Source of the DNA: an uncultured bacterium
Lineage (GTDB): Bacteria > Patescibacteriota > Minisyncoccia > Phycocordibacterales > UBA9973
Assembly (NCBI GenBank): GCA_903838985.1
Contig: CAIMAO010000036.1
Location: 1-52,708, forward strand
DNA: 52,708 nucleotides
Reading direction: 5' to 3'
A program made the position numbers and the translations under genes. Shown here piece after piece: positions 10,370 through 18,939 of the stretch; the stretch's first letter is position 1; every line of letters begins with the position of its first letter. The notes under the pieces were generated by a model. It was given only the letters and a program-made list of their open reading frames with translations. It did no database searches and was not told the DNA's origin.

Positions 10370-11230
10370 TTAAGCCATCCTGATCTCGCCTAGTTCTTCT
10401 TTTATCAATTCTTTTATTTCCATTATAGAAAGTATCGCATTTGCATTAGGTGTAGGCATTTTCATTGCACGAATCAAATCATCCCGAGGCATTGGTTCAC
10501 GAAGCAAATCTTTTACTTTTTTCTCTTCAGGTGTCAGATCTGCAAAAAGTTGTGCTTGTTTTTCTTTATCTTTTTTTATTTCAAATCCTAACGCTTCCAA
10601 AACATCTTCTGCCGAAGTCACTGGTGTAGCCCCTTGTCGTATTAATTTATTTGTACCTTTTGCTGAAGGAGAAAAAATAGAACCAGGCACAGCGAGCACA
10701 TCTCTATTATATTCTGTTGCTAATCTTGCTGTGATGAGTGTGCCAGATTTTTCTTCGGCTTCTATTATAAGTACAGATTTAGAAATACCAGCCATAAGAC
10801 GGTTGCGCATAGGAAAGCTCCATTGTGTGGCTTTGAAATCTGGTTCAAATTCTGAAATCAAACATCCACCATTTTCTACTACTTCTCTCATCAAGCGAAC
10901 ATTTGTTTTCGGATAAATTGCTTCATCAGAAAGTCCTGATCCAGGGAAAACTAAAGTTGTTAGTCCAACTTGCATTGCCTTTTTGTGAGCTATCGTGTCT
11001 ATGCCTATTGCGAAACCAGAAACTATGGCTATAGGGTATCCTTTCAACCCTGCTATTATTTTTTCACAAGCCTCTTTTCCATAAGAAGTAAATTTGCGTG
11101 AACCGACGACAGAAAGATAAATTAAATTTTCTTTTGGTAATTCACCTATGATGTAAAGTTGCTCTGGTATTTGTGGAATTTCTAAAAGTGCTTTTGGAAA
11201 TTCTTTTTTTGATAATTTTCTAATTTTCAT
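10370..11230 (-). CDS. dprA: DNA processing protein DprA
   Basis: VVGSRKFTSYGKEAC, IVSGFAIGIDTIAHKKAM, PMRNRLMAGISKSVLIIEA, GTNKLIRQGA. Confidence 0.93.
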   Translation of the reverse strand: MKIRKLSKKEFPKALLEIPQIPEQLYIIGELPKENLIYLSVVGSRKFTSYGKEACEKIIAGLKGYPIAIVSGFAIGIDTIAHKKAMQVGLTTLVFPGSGLSDEAIYPKTNVRLMREVVENGGCLISEFEPDFKATQWSFPMRNRLMAGISKSVLIIEAEEKSGTLITARLATEYNRDVLAVPGSIFSPSAKGTNKLIRQGATPVTSAEDVLEALGFEIKKDKEKQAQLFADLTPEEKKVKDLLREPMPRDDLIRAMKMPTPNANAILSIMEIKELIKEELGEIRMA

Positions 11231-11238
11231 AAAAATAT

Positions 11239-11366
11239 TTTCAAAATTGTTGAAGGCATAACTTTTTTAGGGGGTTTTGAGTGTGACGACACGAAAACTT
11301 CAGAATTTTTTAAGCTTCAAAAAATTCGTACCCTAGAAAAAGATATGCCAAATAAAAATTTTGAAA
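11239..11366. repeat. Intergenic cruciform-like palindromic unit
   Basis: Outer arms GGCATAACTTTTTTAGGG / CCCTAGAAAAAGATATGCC with an outer TTTCAAAATT/AAAATTTTGAAA; inner perfect GAATTTTTT/AAAAAATTC hairpin. Confidence 0.6.
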
Positions 11367-11394
11367 GAAACATATTATAGTATATAATATAGTT

Positions 11395-12702
11395 ATGTTA
11401 GACATCAAATTTATTCGTGAAAATAAAGAAATAGTGCAAGAAGGCGCAAAGAAAAAACGCGTAGATATTGATATTGGACAACTTATTGCCTTGGATGATG
11501 AACGTTTGAAGTTTTTAAAAGAAGTAGAAGAATTAAGAACTGAAGTTAATAAAGTTTCAAATGATATTGCTCGTGATCAAGATCCTGCTCTCAAAATACA
11601 GTTGATTGAAGAAATGCGTGCAGTTAAGGAAGATATAAAAACAAAAGAAGAAAAATTACAACAAATTATGGAAGAATGGCAGAAGATGATGTTGAAAATA
11701 CCAAACATACCTTCTGTCGATACACCTTTGGGGTCTGATGAAAGTGGCAACCAAGTTATTAAAAGTTGGGGAGAAAAACCACAATTTTCTTTTACACCAA
11801 AAGAACATTTTGAAATAGGTAAAGCTTTAGGAATTATTGACACAGAAACAGCTGCAAGTGTGTCTGGTTCTAGGTTTTCATATTTGAAAGGAGATTTAGT
11901 GCTTTTGCATTTTGCTGTCCTTCAAATGTGTTGGGATATTTTAACTAATGAAGAAATTCTTAAAAAAATAGCCGAAGAAGAAAATATTTCTATAAATGTT
12001 TTTAAGTTTATTCCAGTTTTACCTCCAGTTTTTGTTCGACCAATCGTGCAAGTAAAAATGGCAAGGTATATGACACCAGAAGAACATTATATGTTTCCAA
12101 ACGATGATTTAATGCTTATAGGTAGTGCTGAACACACTCTTGGTTCTATGCATATGAATAAAATTTTTGAAGAAAAAGATTTGCCTATTCGATATGCTGG
12201 ATACTCAACTGCTTTCAGAAGAGAAGCAGGAGCTGCGGGTAAAGATAGTAATGGTATATTACGTCAACATCAATTTGATAAATTAGAAATGGAAGTTTTT
12301 TCTTTACCTGAAAATGCTATTCAAGAGCAAAATTTCCTAGTGGCTATTCAAGAATATATTTTTCAAAAATTAGAAATACCTTATCAATTAGTAGCTGTCT
12401 GTACTGGAGATATGGGTTTTCCTGATACTAGACAAATAGATCTTGAAACTTGGATGCCTGGACAAAATAAATATAGAGAGACCAACAGTGCGGATTATAC
12501 TGGAGGTTTTCAAGCACGTAGATTAAACACAAGAGTAAGAAGAAGCGATGGTAAAATAGAACATGTACACATGAATGATGCTACAGTTATTTCTCAAAGG
12601 CCGTTAATTGCTATTTTAGAAAATTACCAACAAGCTGATGGTTCAGTAAAAGTTCCAGAAGTATTGAAAAAATATATGGGTGGTAGAGAGTTTATAAAGT
12701 AA
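11395..12702 (+). CDS. serS: Seryl-tRNA synthetase
   Basis: MLDIKFIRENKEIVQEGAKKKRVD, AGYSTAFRREAGAAGKDSNGILRQHQFDKLEMEVF, class II motif 3. Confidence 0.97.
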   Translation: MLDIKFIRENKEIVQEGAKKKRVDIDIGQLIALDDERLKFLKEVEELRTEVNKVSNDIARDQDPALKIQLIEEMRAVKEDIKTKEEKLQQIMEEWQKMMLKIPNIPSVDTPLGSDESGNQVIKSWGEKPQFSFTPKEHFEIGKALGIIDTETAASVSGSRFSYLKGDLVLLHFAVLQMCWDILTNEEILKKIAEEENISINVFKFIPVLPPVFVRPIVQVKMARYMTPEEHYMFPNDDLMLIGSAEHTLGSMHMNKIFEEKDLPIRYAGYSTAFRREAGAAGKDSNGILRQHQFDKLEMEVFSLPENAIQEQNFLVAIQEYIFQKLEIPYQLVAVCTGDMGFPDTRQIDLETWMPGQNKYRETNSADYTGGFQARRLNTRVRRSDGKIEHVHMNDATVISQRPLIAILENYQQADGSVKVPEVLKKYMGGREFIK

Positions 12703-12729
12703 AAATTTTTAAGGTTTAAAGTAATTAGA

Positions 12730-13599
12730 ATGAGAAACAAAATCGTTTTAAATTCTCCACGTTTACAAAAAATTAAAAAAGGAAGAAATAAAGTTTTAAG
12801 AAAAAAAATAGCCTTTTTTGTTTTATTTTTATTTATAATTTTTATTGCTTTTGTTTTTATCTCTAGGTGGCAAAAGTTAAATATTAATAATATACAGATA
12901 ACAGGAAATAAGGTCATAGAAAGTAAAACACTAGAAGAAATCGTCAAAAAAGATATCTCAGGATATTATCTTTGGGTTATACCGAAAACAAATTTTATAT
13001 TTTATCCTAAAAATCAAATTAAAAAAGAATTATCAGTGAAATTTAAAAGAATAAAAGATATTTCAATTAGCACAGAAAACTTAAATACATTGAAAGTTGA
13101 TCTCACAGAAAGAACAGCATTATATACATATTGTGGTGCCAATCTTGATGCAGAATTATTTTCTCAAGAGAAATGTTATTTCTTAGACAAAGAAGGATAT
13201 ATTTTTGACGAAGCTCCATTTTTTTCTGGAGAAATTTATACAAAGTTTTATGGCACAACAGATATAAATAGTGAGAACAATCCTTCGGATTCATATTTTT
13301 TTAAGACTGATTTTCAGAAATTAATATCATTAAAAGAAACATTGGGGAAAATGGGAATTAAATCAGTCATATTTTATTTACAAGATGATGGAAATGTTAA
13401 TGTATATCTTACTTCAAAGTCACAGCAATTAGGCCCAAAGATAATATTAAAGTTAGATTCTGATTTTGATAAAGCTATTGAAAATTTACAATCAATTTTA
13501 GCTACAGAACCTTTACAAACAGATTTTAAAACCAAGTACAATTCTCTTTTGTACATTGACCTTCGCTTCGGTAATAAGGTATATTACAAATTCAAGTAG
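12730..13599 (+). CDS. Cell division protein FtsQ/DivIB-like (POTRA)
   Basis: N-terminal TM followed by INNIQITGNKVIESKTLEEIV POTRA-type pattern. Confidence 0.6.
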   Translation: MRNKIVLNSPRLQKIKKGRNKVLRKKIAFFVLFLFIIFIAFVFISRWQKLNINNIQITGNKVIESKTLEEIVKKDISGYYLWVIPKTNFIFYPKNQIKKELSVKFKRIKDISISTENLNTLKVDLTERTALYTYCGANLDAELFSQEKCYFLDKEGYIFDEAPFFSGEIYTKFYGTTDINSENNPSDSYFFKTDFQKLISLKETLGKMGIKSVIFYLQDDGNVNVYLTSKSQQLGPKIILKLDSDFDKAIENLQSILATEPLQTDFKTKYNSLLYIDLRFGNKVYYKFK

Positions 13600-13605
13600 A
13601 ATTGG

Positions 13606-13697
13606 AAAATATAAAAATCAAAAATTTTTGAGCCTTCGCCCTCGGAGTCATAAGGACAGGGAACCCACGACTCTTAAAATTTTTATTTTTATATTTT
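13606..13697. repeat. Intergenic inverted-repeat unit
   Basis: Perfect 13-bp arms AAAATATAAAAAT / ATTTTTATATTTT flanking a GC-richer core. Confidence 0.55.
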
Positions 13698-13704
13698 AAA
13701 AAGT

Positions 13705-14715
13705 ATGTCAAATTTTTGGAAACAATTAGATAAACCTTTTTATTGTCTTGCCCCAATGTCAGATGTCACTGATATCGCTTTTCGTCGTATGTTGGCAAAA
13801 TATGGTAAAAATAGAGAAAATAAAAATAGCGTTGTTTTTTGGACTGAATTTGTGGCGGCAGATGGTTTATGTAACAAATTAGCTAAAAAGAAGCTATCTC
13901 ATATATTAAAATATTCTGAATCTGAGAGGCCTATAGTTGCTCAAGTTTTTGGTGCCAATGAAGATAATATGGAACAAGCTTGTAGATACATTGCTAGTCT
14001 TGGTTTTGATGGAATAGATATAAATATGGGTTGTCCTGATAAGTCAGTAGTAGCTCAAGGAGCTGGGGCAGGTTTGATTAAGACTCCACAACTTGCAAGA
14101 AAAATTATACAGGCAGCTCATAGAGGTATTGAATCTTCTGGAGCTAACATTCCATTATCAATTAAAACAAGAATTGGTTTTAACAAAGAAGAGATAGATG
14201 AGTGGATAGGAGAATTATTAAAAGAGGATTTTTCTGCTTTAACAATTCATTTGCGAACAAAAAAAGAATTATCGCTTGTTCCTGCTAATTGGGACTATAT
14301 AAAAAAGATAAAAGAAATTATTAAAAAAAGTGGTAAAGATGTTTTACTTATTGGTAATGGTGATGTTAAAGATTTAAATGATGCAGAGAGTAAAGCTAAA
14401 GAATATGGTTGTGATGGAGTAATGATAGGTCGGGGAGTTTTTGGTAATCCATGGTTTTTTGATAAAAATCATCATTTCTTAGAATCTTCAGAAAGGTCTA
14501 ATATTGAGGAACGGCTTTTAGTTTTAATAGAGCATACACAGATTTTTGAAAAAGAACTTTTGAAACCAAAATATAAAAATTTTGCTGTGATGAAAAAACA
14601 TTTTAAAGCTTATGTAAATGATTTTCCTGGAGCAAAAGAGTTAAGAATGAAATTAATGGAGACAAATAATTCTAAAGAAGTGGAAAATATAATAAAGAAA
14701 TTTTTAAAATCTTAA
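13705..14715 (+). CDS. dus: tRNA-dihydrouridine synthase
   Basis: LAPMSDVTDIAFRRM, GIDINMGCPDKSVVAQGAGAGLI, LSIKTRIGF, GDGVMIGRGVFGNPWFF-type motif. Confidence 0.95.
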   Translation: MSNFWKQLDKPFYCLAPMSDVTDIAFRRMLAKYGKNRENKNSVVFWTEFVAADGLCNKLAKKKLSHILKYSESERPIVAQVFGANEDNMEQACRYIASLGFDGIDINMGCPDKSVVAQGAGAGLIKTPQLARKIIQAAHRGIESSGANIPLSIKTRIGFNKEEIDEWIGELLKEDFSALTIHLRTKKELSLVPANWDYIKKIKEIIKKSGKDVLLIGNGDVKDLNDAESKAKEYGCDGVMIGRGVFGNPWFFDKNHHFLESSERSNIEERLLVLIEHTQIFEKELLKPKYKNFAVMKKHFKAYVNDFPGAKELRMKLMETNNSKEVENIIKKFLKS

Positions 14716-14750
14716 AAATTCAAGAATAATGTTTTAAAAAACTTTTTCTT

Positions 14751-14842
14751 GGCATACTTTTTATAAAACACGCATAATTTTCTACTGAAAATTTGCTATG
14801 CTCGCGCCGTCGCGCTGTGCAATGTTTTCTAAAAAGTACGCC
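14751..14842. repeat. Intergenic cruciform-like palindromic unit
   Basis: Arms GGCATACTTTTTATAAAAC / GTTTTCTAAAAAGTACGCC complementary at 17 of 19; inner GCATAatTTTC...GAAAA...TATGC hairpin and CGCGccgtCGCG. Confidence 0.6.
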
Positions 14843-14895
14843 CGCGATAAGTTTTTTTTATTTTCTTTTATTGTAAAAAGATATATAATAAATAT

Positions 14896-15960
14896 ATGCA
14901 TGATTTGGCTTTGTATCGTAAATATAGACCTAAAAGCTTCAAAGAAGTTATAGGACAAGACCATATAGTAAAAGTATTAGAGAGCTCTGTGGAGACCAAC
15001 AAAGTCTCTCATGCTTATCTTTTTGTTGGTTCTCGTGGTACAGGCAAGACATCTGTTGCTAGAATTTTTGCTAAGGAAATTGGTGTATCTACAAATGATT
15101 TATATGAGATAGATGCAGCTTCAAATAGAGGTATAGAAGATATTAGAGAGCTTCGTGATGGTGCTCGAGTATTACCATTTGATTCAAAATATAAAGTTTA
15201 CATAATAGATGAGGTTCATATGCTTTCGAAAGATGCTTGGGGCGCATTGCTGAAAATATTAGAGGAGCCTCCAAAACATGTTATTTTTATTTTGGCTACG
15301 ACAGAAGTTCATAAAGTTCCAGAGACGATTGTTTCTCGTTGTCAGGTTTTTACTTTTAGAAAGGCTTCTGAAATATCTTCTAAGAATATGATTTTGGAGA
15401 TAGCTAAAAAGGAAGGTTTTGAAATTGATGGTGGTGGGGCTGAACTTATTGCAATATTAGGAGATGGATCTTTCCGTGATGCCTTAGGCACATTGCAAAA
15501 AGTTTTAAATTTTGTAGGTAAAGATAAAAAAACCAACGCCAAGGCGTGGCAAGTAAAAAGAGAAGATATTGAAAAAATAACAGGGGCACCAAAAACAATC
15601 CTCGTGAATGATTTTATTTCTGCAATTGCTGAGAAAAAAATTGAAGATGGTATTTTGACTATTAGAAAAGCAGCTTCAGAAAATTTAGATATGAAACTTT
15701 ATTTCAAGCTCATTATTGAAAAGTTTCGTATGGCTGTGATTTTAAGATATGCTCCAAAATTAGAAAAAGAAATGGCAGGGGATTTAGGAGAAGAGGATTT
15801 AGTGTTTTTAAAAGGTTTAGTAAAGACAGACAAAGAAGGTTTACTTCGTTCTAAGGCATTGTCTATTTTACTTGAGTCATATAATGATATAGATCGTGCA
15901 TTTGTTTCAGAATTGCCATTAGAGCTTGCTTTGATAGAGATTTTGGGGCAAGATAAGTAA
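14896..15960 (+). CDS. dnaX: DNA polymerase III gamma/tau-type clamp loader subunit lacking the zinc-binding module
   Basis: YRPKSFKEVIGQDHIVKVL, GSRGTGKTSVARIFAK, EIDAASNRGIEDIRELRD, IIDEVHMLSKDAWGALLKILEEPP. Confidence 0.95.
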   Translation: MHDLALYRKYRPKSFKEVIGQDHIVKVLESSVETNKVSHAYLFVGSRGTGKTSVARIFAKEIGVSTNDLYEIDAASNRGIEDIRELRDGARVLPFDSKYKVYIIDEVHMLSKDAWGALLKILEEPPKHVIFILATTEVHKVPETIVSRCQVFTFRKASEISSKNMILEIAKKEGFEIDGGGAELIAILGDGSFRDALGTLQKVLNFVGKDKKTNAKAWQVKREDIEKITGAPKTILVNDFISAIAEKKIEDGILTIRKAASENLDMKLYFKLIIEKFRMAVILRYAPKLEKEMAGDLGEEDLVFLKGLVKTDKEGLLRSKALSILLESYNDIDRAFVSELPLELALIEILGQDK

Positions 15961-15965
15961 TAGTT

Positions 15966-16181
15966 ATGAGTTTTATACAAGTATATGTAGCTAAAGGTGA
16001 AATGGAAGCCTTAATTATAAAGGGTCTTTTTGAAGATGCAGGTATAAAATCAAAAATTAGTTTGATTGAAAATAATCTTCCTTCACGCTTTGGTGGGGTA
16101 AATACCATAAATGGTCCGCATGGAGTTTATGTAGAAGAGGAGAAAGCAGAAGAAGCAAAAAAAATTTTAGAAGAAAGATAA
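15966..16181 (+). CDS. DUF2007-like putative signal-transducing protein
   Basis: VYVAKGEMEALIIKGLFEDAGIKSKI...GVYVEEEKAEEAKKIL. Confidence 0.7.
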   Translation: MSFIQVYVAKGEMEALIIKGLFEDAGIKSKISLIENNLPSRFGGVNTINGPHGVYVEEEKAEEAKKILEER

Positions 16182-16186
16182 TACAT

Positions 16187-16257
16187 TGGGAGATCGTCTA
16201 ACGGTAGGACAGAGGCCTTTGAAGCCTTTAATCTAGGTTCGATTCCTAGTCTCCCAG
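16187..16257 (+). tRNA. tRNA-Gln (anticodon TTG), CCA not encoded
   Basis: TGGGAGA...GAGGC CTTTGAA GCCTT...TAGGTTCGATTCCTA TCTCCCA. Confidence 0.93.
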
Positions 16258-16262
16258 CAGTG

Positions 16263-16333
16263 CTATGCTAAGTCAGGTGACTGATACGCATAGGACAAAC
16301 TATTCAGTCAAAGCATACCGCTGAGAGTGGTAT
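16263..16333 (+). ncRNA. Structured 3' trailer or small RNA downstream of tRNA-Gln
   Basis: CTATGC-taag-TCAG-gtga-CTGA-tac-GCATAG and ATACCGCT-gag-AGTGGTAT hairpins before a strong terminator. Confidence 0.4.
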
Positions 16334-16338
16334 TTAGA

Positions 16339-16370
16339 ACAAAAAACTACCCATATCGGTAGTTTTTTGT
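16339..16370 (+). terminator. Intrinsic terminator
   Basis: ACAAAAAACTACC-catatc-GGTAGTTTTTTGT perfect 13-bp stem. Confidence 0.9.
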
Positions 16371-16382
16371 TAGTATAAATTT

Positions 16383-17504
16383 ATGGAAAATGAGGATATA
16401 AAAATTATAAAGAAACTGCTATTAACTCAAAAAAGAAAAGATTTGAGTGATTTTTTAACTGGATCAATTGGTGAAATAGAGCAAACTGGACAGTTTGGAA
16501 GCTATTGGAATTCCGTAATCTCTTTTTATAATATCTATCTGCCTTTAGATGCTTTTGTTAAAAGTAAAACTATTAATAAAGAAGATAAGAAAACAATTTT
16601 AGACGCAGTGCTTGATTTACATCCTCATGGTGATAGTGGTGTTGAAATTCAGGGAGTATTTTTTTACATACAAAGAGAAAATACAAGCGATAATATCTCT
16701 GAAGTAAAAAAGAATGATTTAGAATTAGGAGAACGTATCGAATTTGAAAAAAACATAGAAACACAATATAAGTTTCTAAATGAACAACTTGCAAAATCTC
16801 AAGAGCTTTTTGAAAAAGGTGATTTTCCGGGAGTTTTAACTTGCGTTCGATCCTCAGTAGAGGCTGCCACCTTTGATATTTTTAAAAGGATTACTGGTGA
16901 AGAGATATATGGCACAGGATCTCTTGGAGAAGATTATAAAAAAATACGAAACCTATTGAATTTGGCACCTGAAAATAAAACAAGTGCACACGCTAAAAAA
17001 CTGACTGCTTCACTTATAAGCATAATCGATGCAATTGATGAATTATCAAACCAAATGGGAGATAGGCATATTCAAAAGGTTGCTCCCGAAAGACATCATG
17101 CTTTATTATGCTTAAATTCAGGTAGGTCAGTTATTAGTTTTTTATACGCAAGTTTAATTTACCAATATAAAGAAAAAAATACCCTATATAAAGAAATTAC
17201 TGATTGCTTATATGAAGGTTCGAATCGTACCGAAATTCGAGAAGTTTTACTTGAAAAACCTAAACTGAAATTCATCTTTAATAGATGTGATGAATTTACA
17301 AAAGGATTGATTAAGAAAAAATTAATATCAGAATTTGAAATCAATCATTTTAAAGATAGTGATGTTTTCTTTAAAGCATTAGAACTTTTGGGAAATATTA
17401 ATAAAAAAGAAGATATTACTTTGGTAGAAAATAAATGTGCAGACAATAATCAAGCGTGTGGACTCAAAAACTTTTTAATAACATATAGCAACTTAACAAA
17501 CTAA
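16383..17504 (+). CDS. Abortive-infection C-terminal (Abi_C)-like protein
   Basis: CVRSSVEAATFDIFKRITGEEI...LGEDYKKIRNLLNLAP...IDELSNQMGDRHI...ERHHALLCLNSGRSVISFLY matches the Abi_C consensus pattern. Confidence 0.6.
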   Translation: MENEDIKIIKKLLLTQKRKDLSDFLTGSIGEIEQTGQFGSYWNSVISFYNIYLPLDAFVKSKTINKEDKKTILDAVLDLHPHGDSGVEIQGVFFYIQRENTSDNISEVKKNDLELGERIEFEKNIETQYKFLNEQLAKSQELFEKGDFPGVLTCVRSSVEAATFDIFKRITGEEIYGTGSLGEDYKKIRNLLNLAPENKTSAHAKKLTASLISIIDAIDELSNQMGDRHIQKVAPERHHALLCLNSGRSVISFLYASLIYQYKEKNTLYKEITDCLYEGSNRTEIREVLLEKPKLKFIFNRCDEFTKGLIKKKLISEFEINHFKDSDVFFKALELLGNINKKEDITLVENKCADNNQACGLKNFLITYSNLTN

Positions 17505-18791
17505 CGAGACTTTCTTTTCCCTTAGTATTAATTTACTTTTCATACACGATAATAATTCTCGCTTTTCCATTAATGTTCCATCTTTTAGAAGATATTTTGC
17601 ATAATTTCTTGTATCTATATCTACAGGTATTTTTTCCTGCTGATGACCCAGTACTCCTGATCTAAATTTATTAAAACGTGCAATTTCGTCTTCAATTTTA
17701 GATTTGATTCCTAATTCATCTAAATCTATTTTATCCATAATTTCAGTCAATTCACTTATTAGATCTGATTCACTAATAGCAGGGTTTTTACAATCCACGT
17801 TTCTTCCTTTAGTACAATGATAATAAACATGTCTATTTGTACCACCATCTTTAAGTTTCTTGAATTTCTCATCTGCTGATATACCAGAACCACAATATCC
17901 GCAGTGTATTAATTTAGTAAAAGCAAACTCCTTACTCTCGGTTTTTGGAATGAAATGTTCTTTAATTGCTATTTGTGCTTTTTCAAAAAGTTCTTTATTT
18001 ATTATCGGTGTATGTCTTCCTGTATACCATTGTCCGCCATCTACTGGATATTCAAAGTCGCCATAATAAAATGGGTTTCTTAAGATTAAATATACATTAG
18101 CTAGTGCAAGTGGTTTACCTCGATGAGTTTTGAAATCTATTTCTCTGAGCCACTTATATACTTTTCTTCCACTCCATTGTTCGTCTGCCACTTTCTGGTA
18201 CATCTGTTTTATAACCATGCCTCGCTTTGGATCAACTCTGCATTGGCATTTTTTATCCACATGCTTTTCGTTTAAGTAGCCAGTTGGAGCCACTCCTGGT
18301 CTCCAACCCATCTCACATCTCGTTCGTAGTCCTCGCTTCACATTCACTGCCTTGTTGTCATTTTCGAGTTTTGCTTGTGATCCTAAAATCATCAGCAGGA
18401 ATTTTTCATTTGGGTTGTTGGTAAATTTCTGTCCGTATGTTTTTATCTCAATTAATTTTCCTTGATCCATTAAATCCACTATTGACCCCAAGTCGCCAGC
18501 ATTTCTACTTAACCTATCTGGTGCCCAAGTCAGAATGGCATTAAACTTGCCTTGTTTGATCTCAGCAAGCATCTCATTGTAAATAGGTCTTTGTCCGACT
18601 TCTTTTGATGAATGTGCTTCTCGCTTGATCTCTACTATGTGGAGATGGTCTCGCTCAGCTAAAGATTGCATTTCTTTTACTTGTGACTCTATTGAAAGAG
18701 CCTGTTTGTCCTCAGCCTCAGTGGATTTCCTAGAATACAGACAGTACTTAAGGGGTGCTACGGGGGCTTGTTCTGCTTGCTTATGTTTCAT
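17493..18791 (-). CDS. Serine site-specific recombinase (resolvase + recombinase + zinc ribbon)
   Basis: YCLYSRKSTEAEDKQALSIESQVKEM, WAPDRLSRNAGDLG, recombinase-domain YLILRNPFYYGDF, zinc ribbon HCGYCGSGI...C..C. Confidence 0.95.
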   Translation of the reverse strand: MKHKQAEQAPVAPLKYCLYSRKSTEAEDKQALSIESQVKEMQSLAERDHLHIVEIKREAHSSKEVGQRPIYNEMLAEIKQGKFNAILTWAPDRLSRNAGDLGSIVDLMDQGKLIEIKTYGQKFTNNPNEKFLLMILGSQAKLENDNKAVNVKRGLRTRCEMGWRPGVAPTGYLNEKHVDKKCQCRVDPKRGMVIKQMYQKVADEQWSGRKVYKWLREIDFKTHRGKPLALANVYLILRNPFYYGDFEYPVDGGQWYTGRHTPIINKELFEKAQIAIKEHFIPKTESKEFAFTKLIHCGYCGSGISADEKFKKLKDGGTNRHVYYHCTKGRNVDCKNPAISESDLISELTEIMDKIDLDELGIKSKIEDEIARFNKFRSGVLGHQQEKIPVDIDTRNYAKYLLKDGTLMEKRELLSCMKSKLILREKKVSLVC

Positions 18792-18939
18792 CTTTTTTTC
18801 TTGTTATTGGTTGATAATTGACCTACATACAAGGAATGACGCAACGGCTCTTAGGAGTCTAGGAAGCATATGTTGGTAACTAATTTTTTGAAAAATCCTT
18901 TATTTTTAAGTCAAAAAATGCTATATTCTAAATAATTCT

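Noticed and set aside
14782-14964. Minus-strand ORF of 60 aa
   Set aside because: Lies across the cruciform repeat and the dnaX start; low-complexity antisense translation
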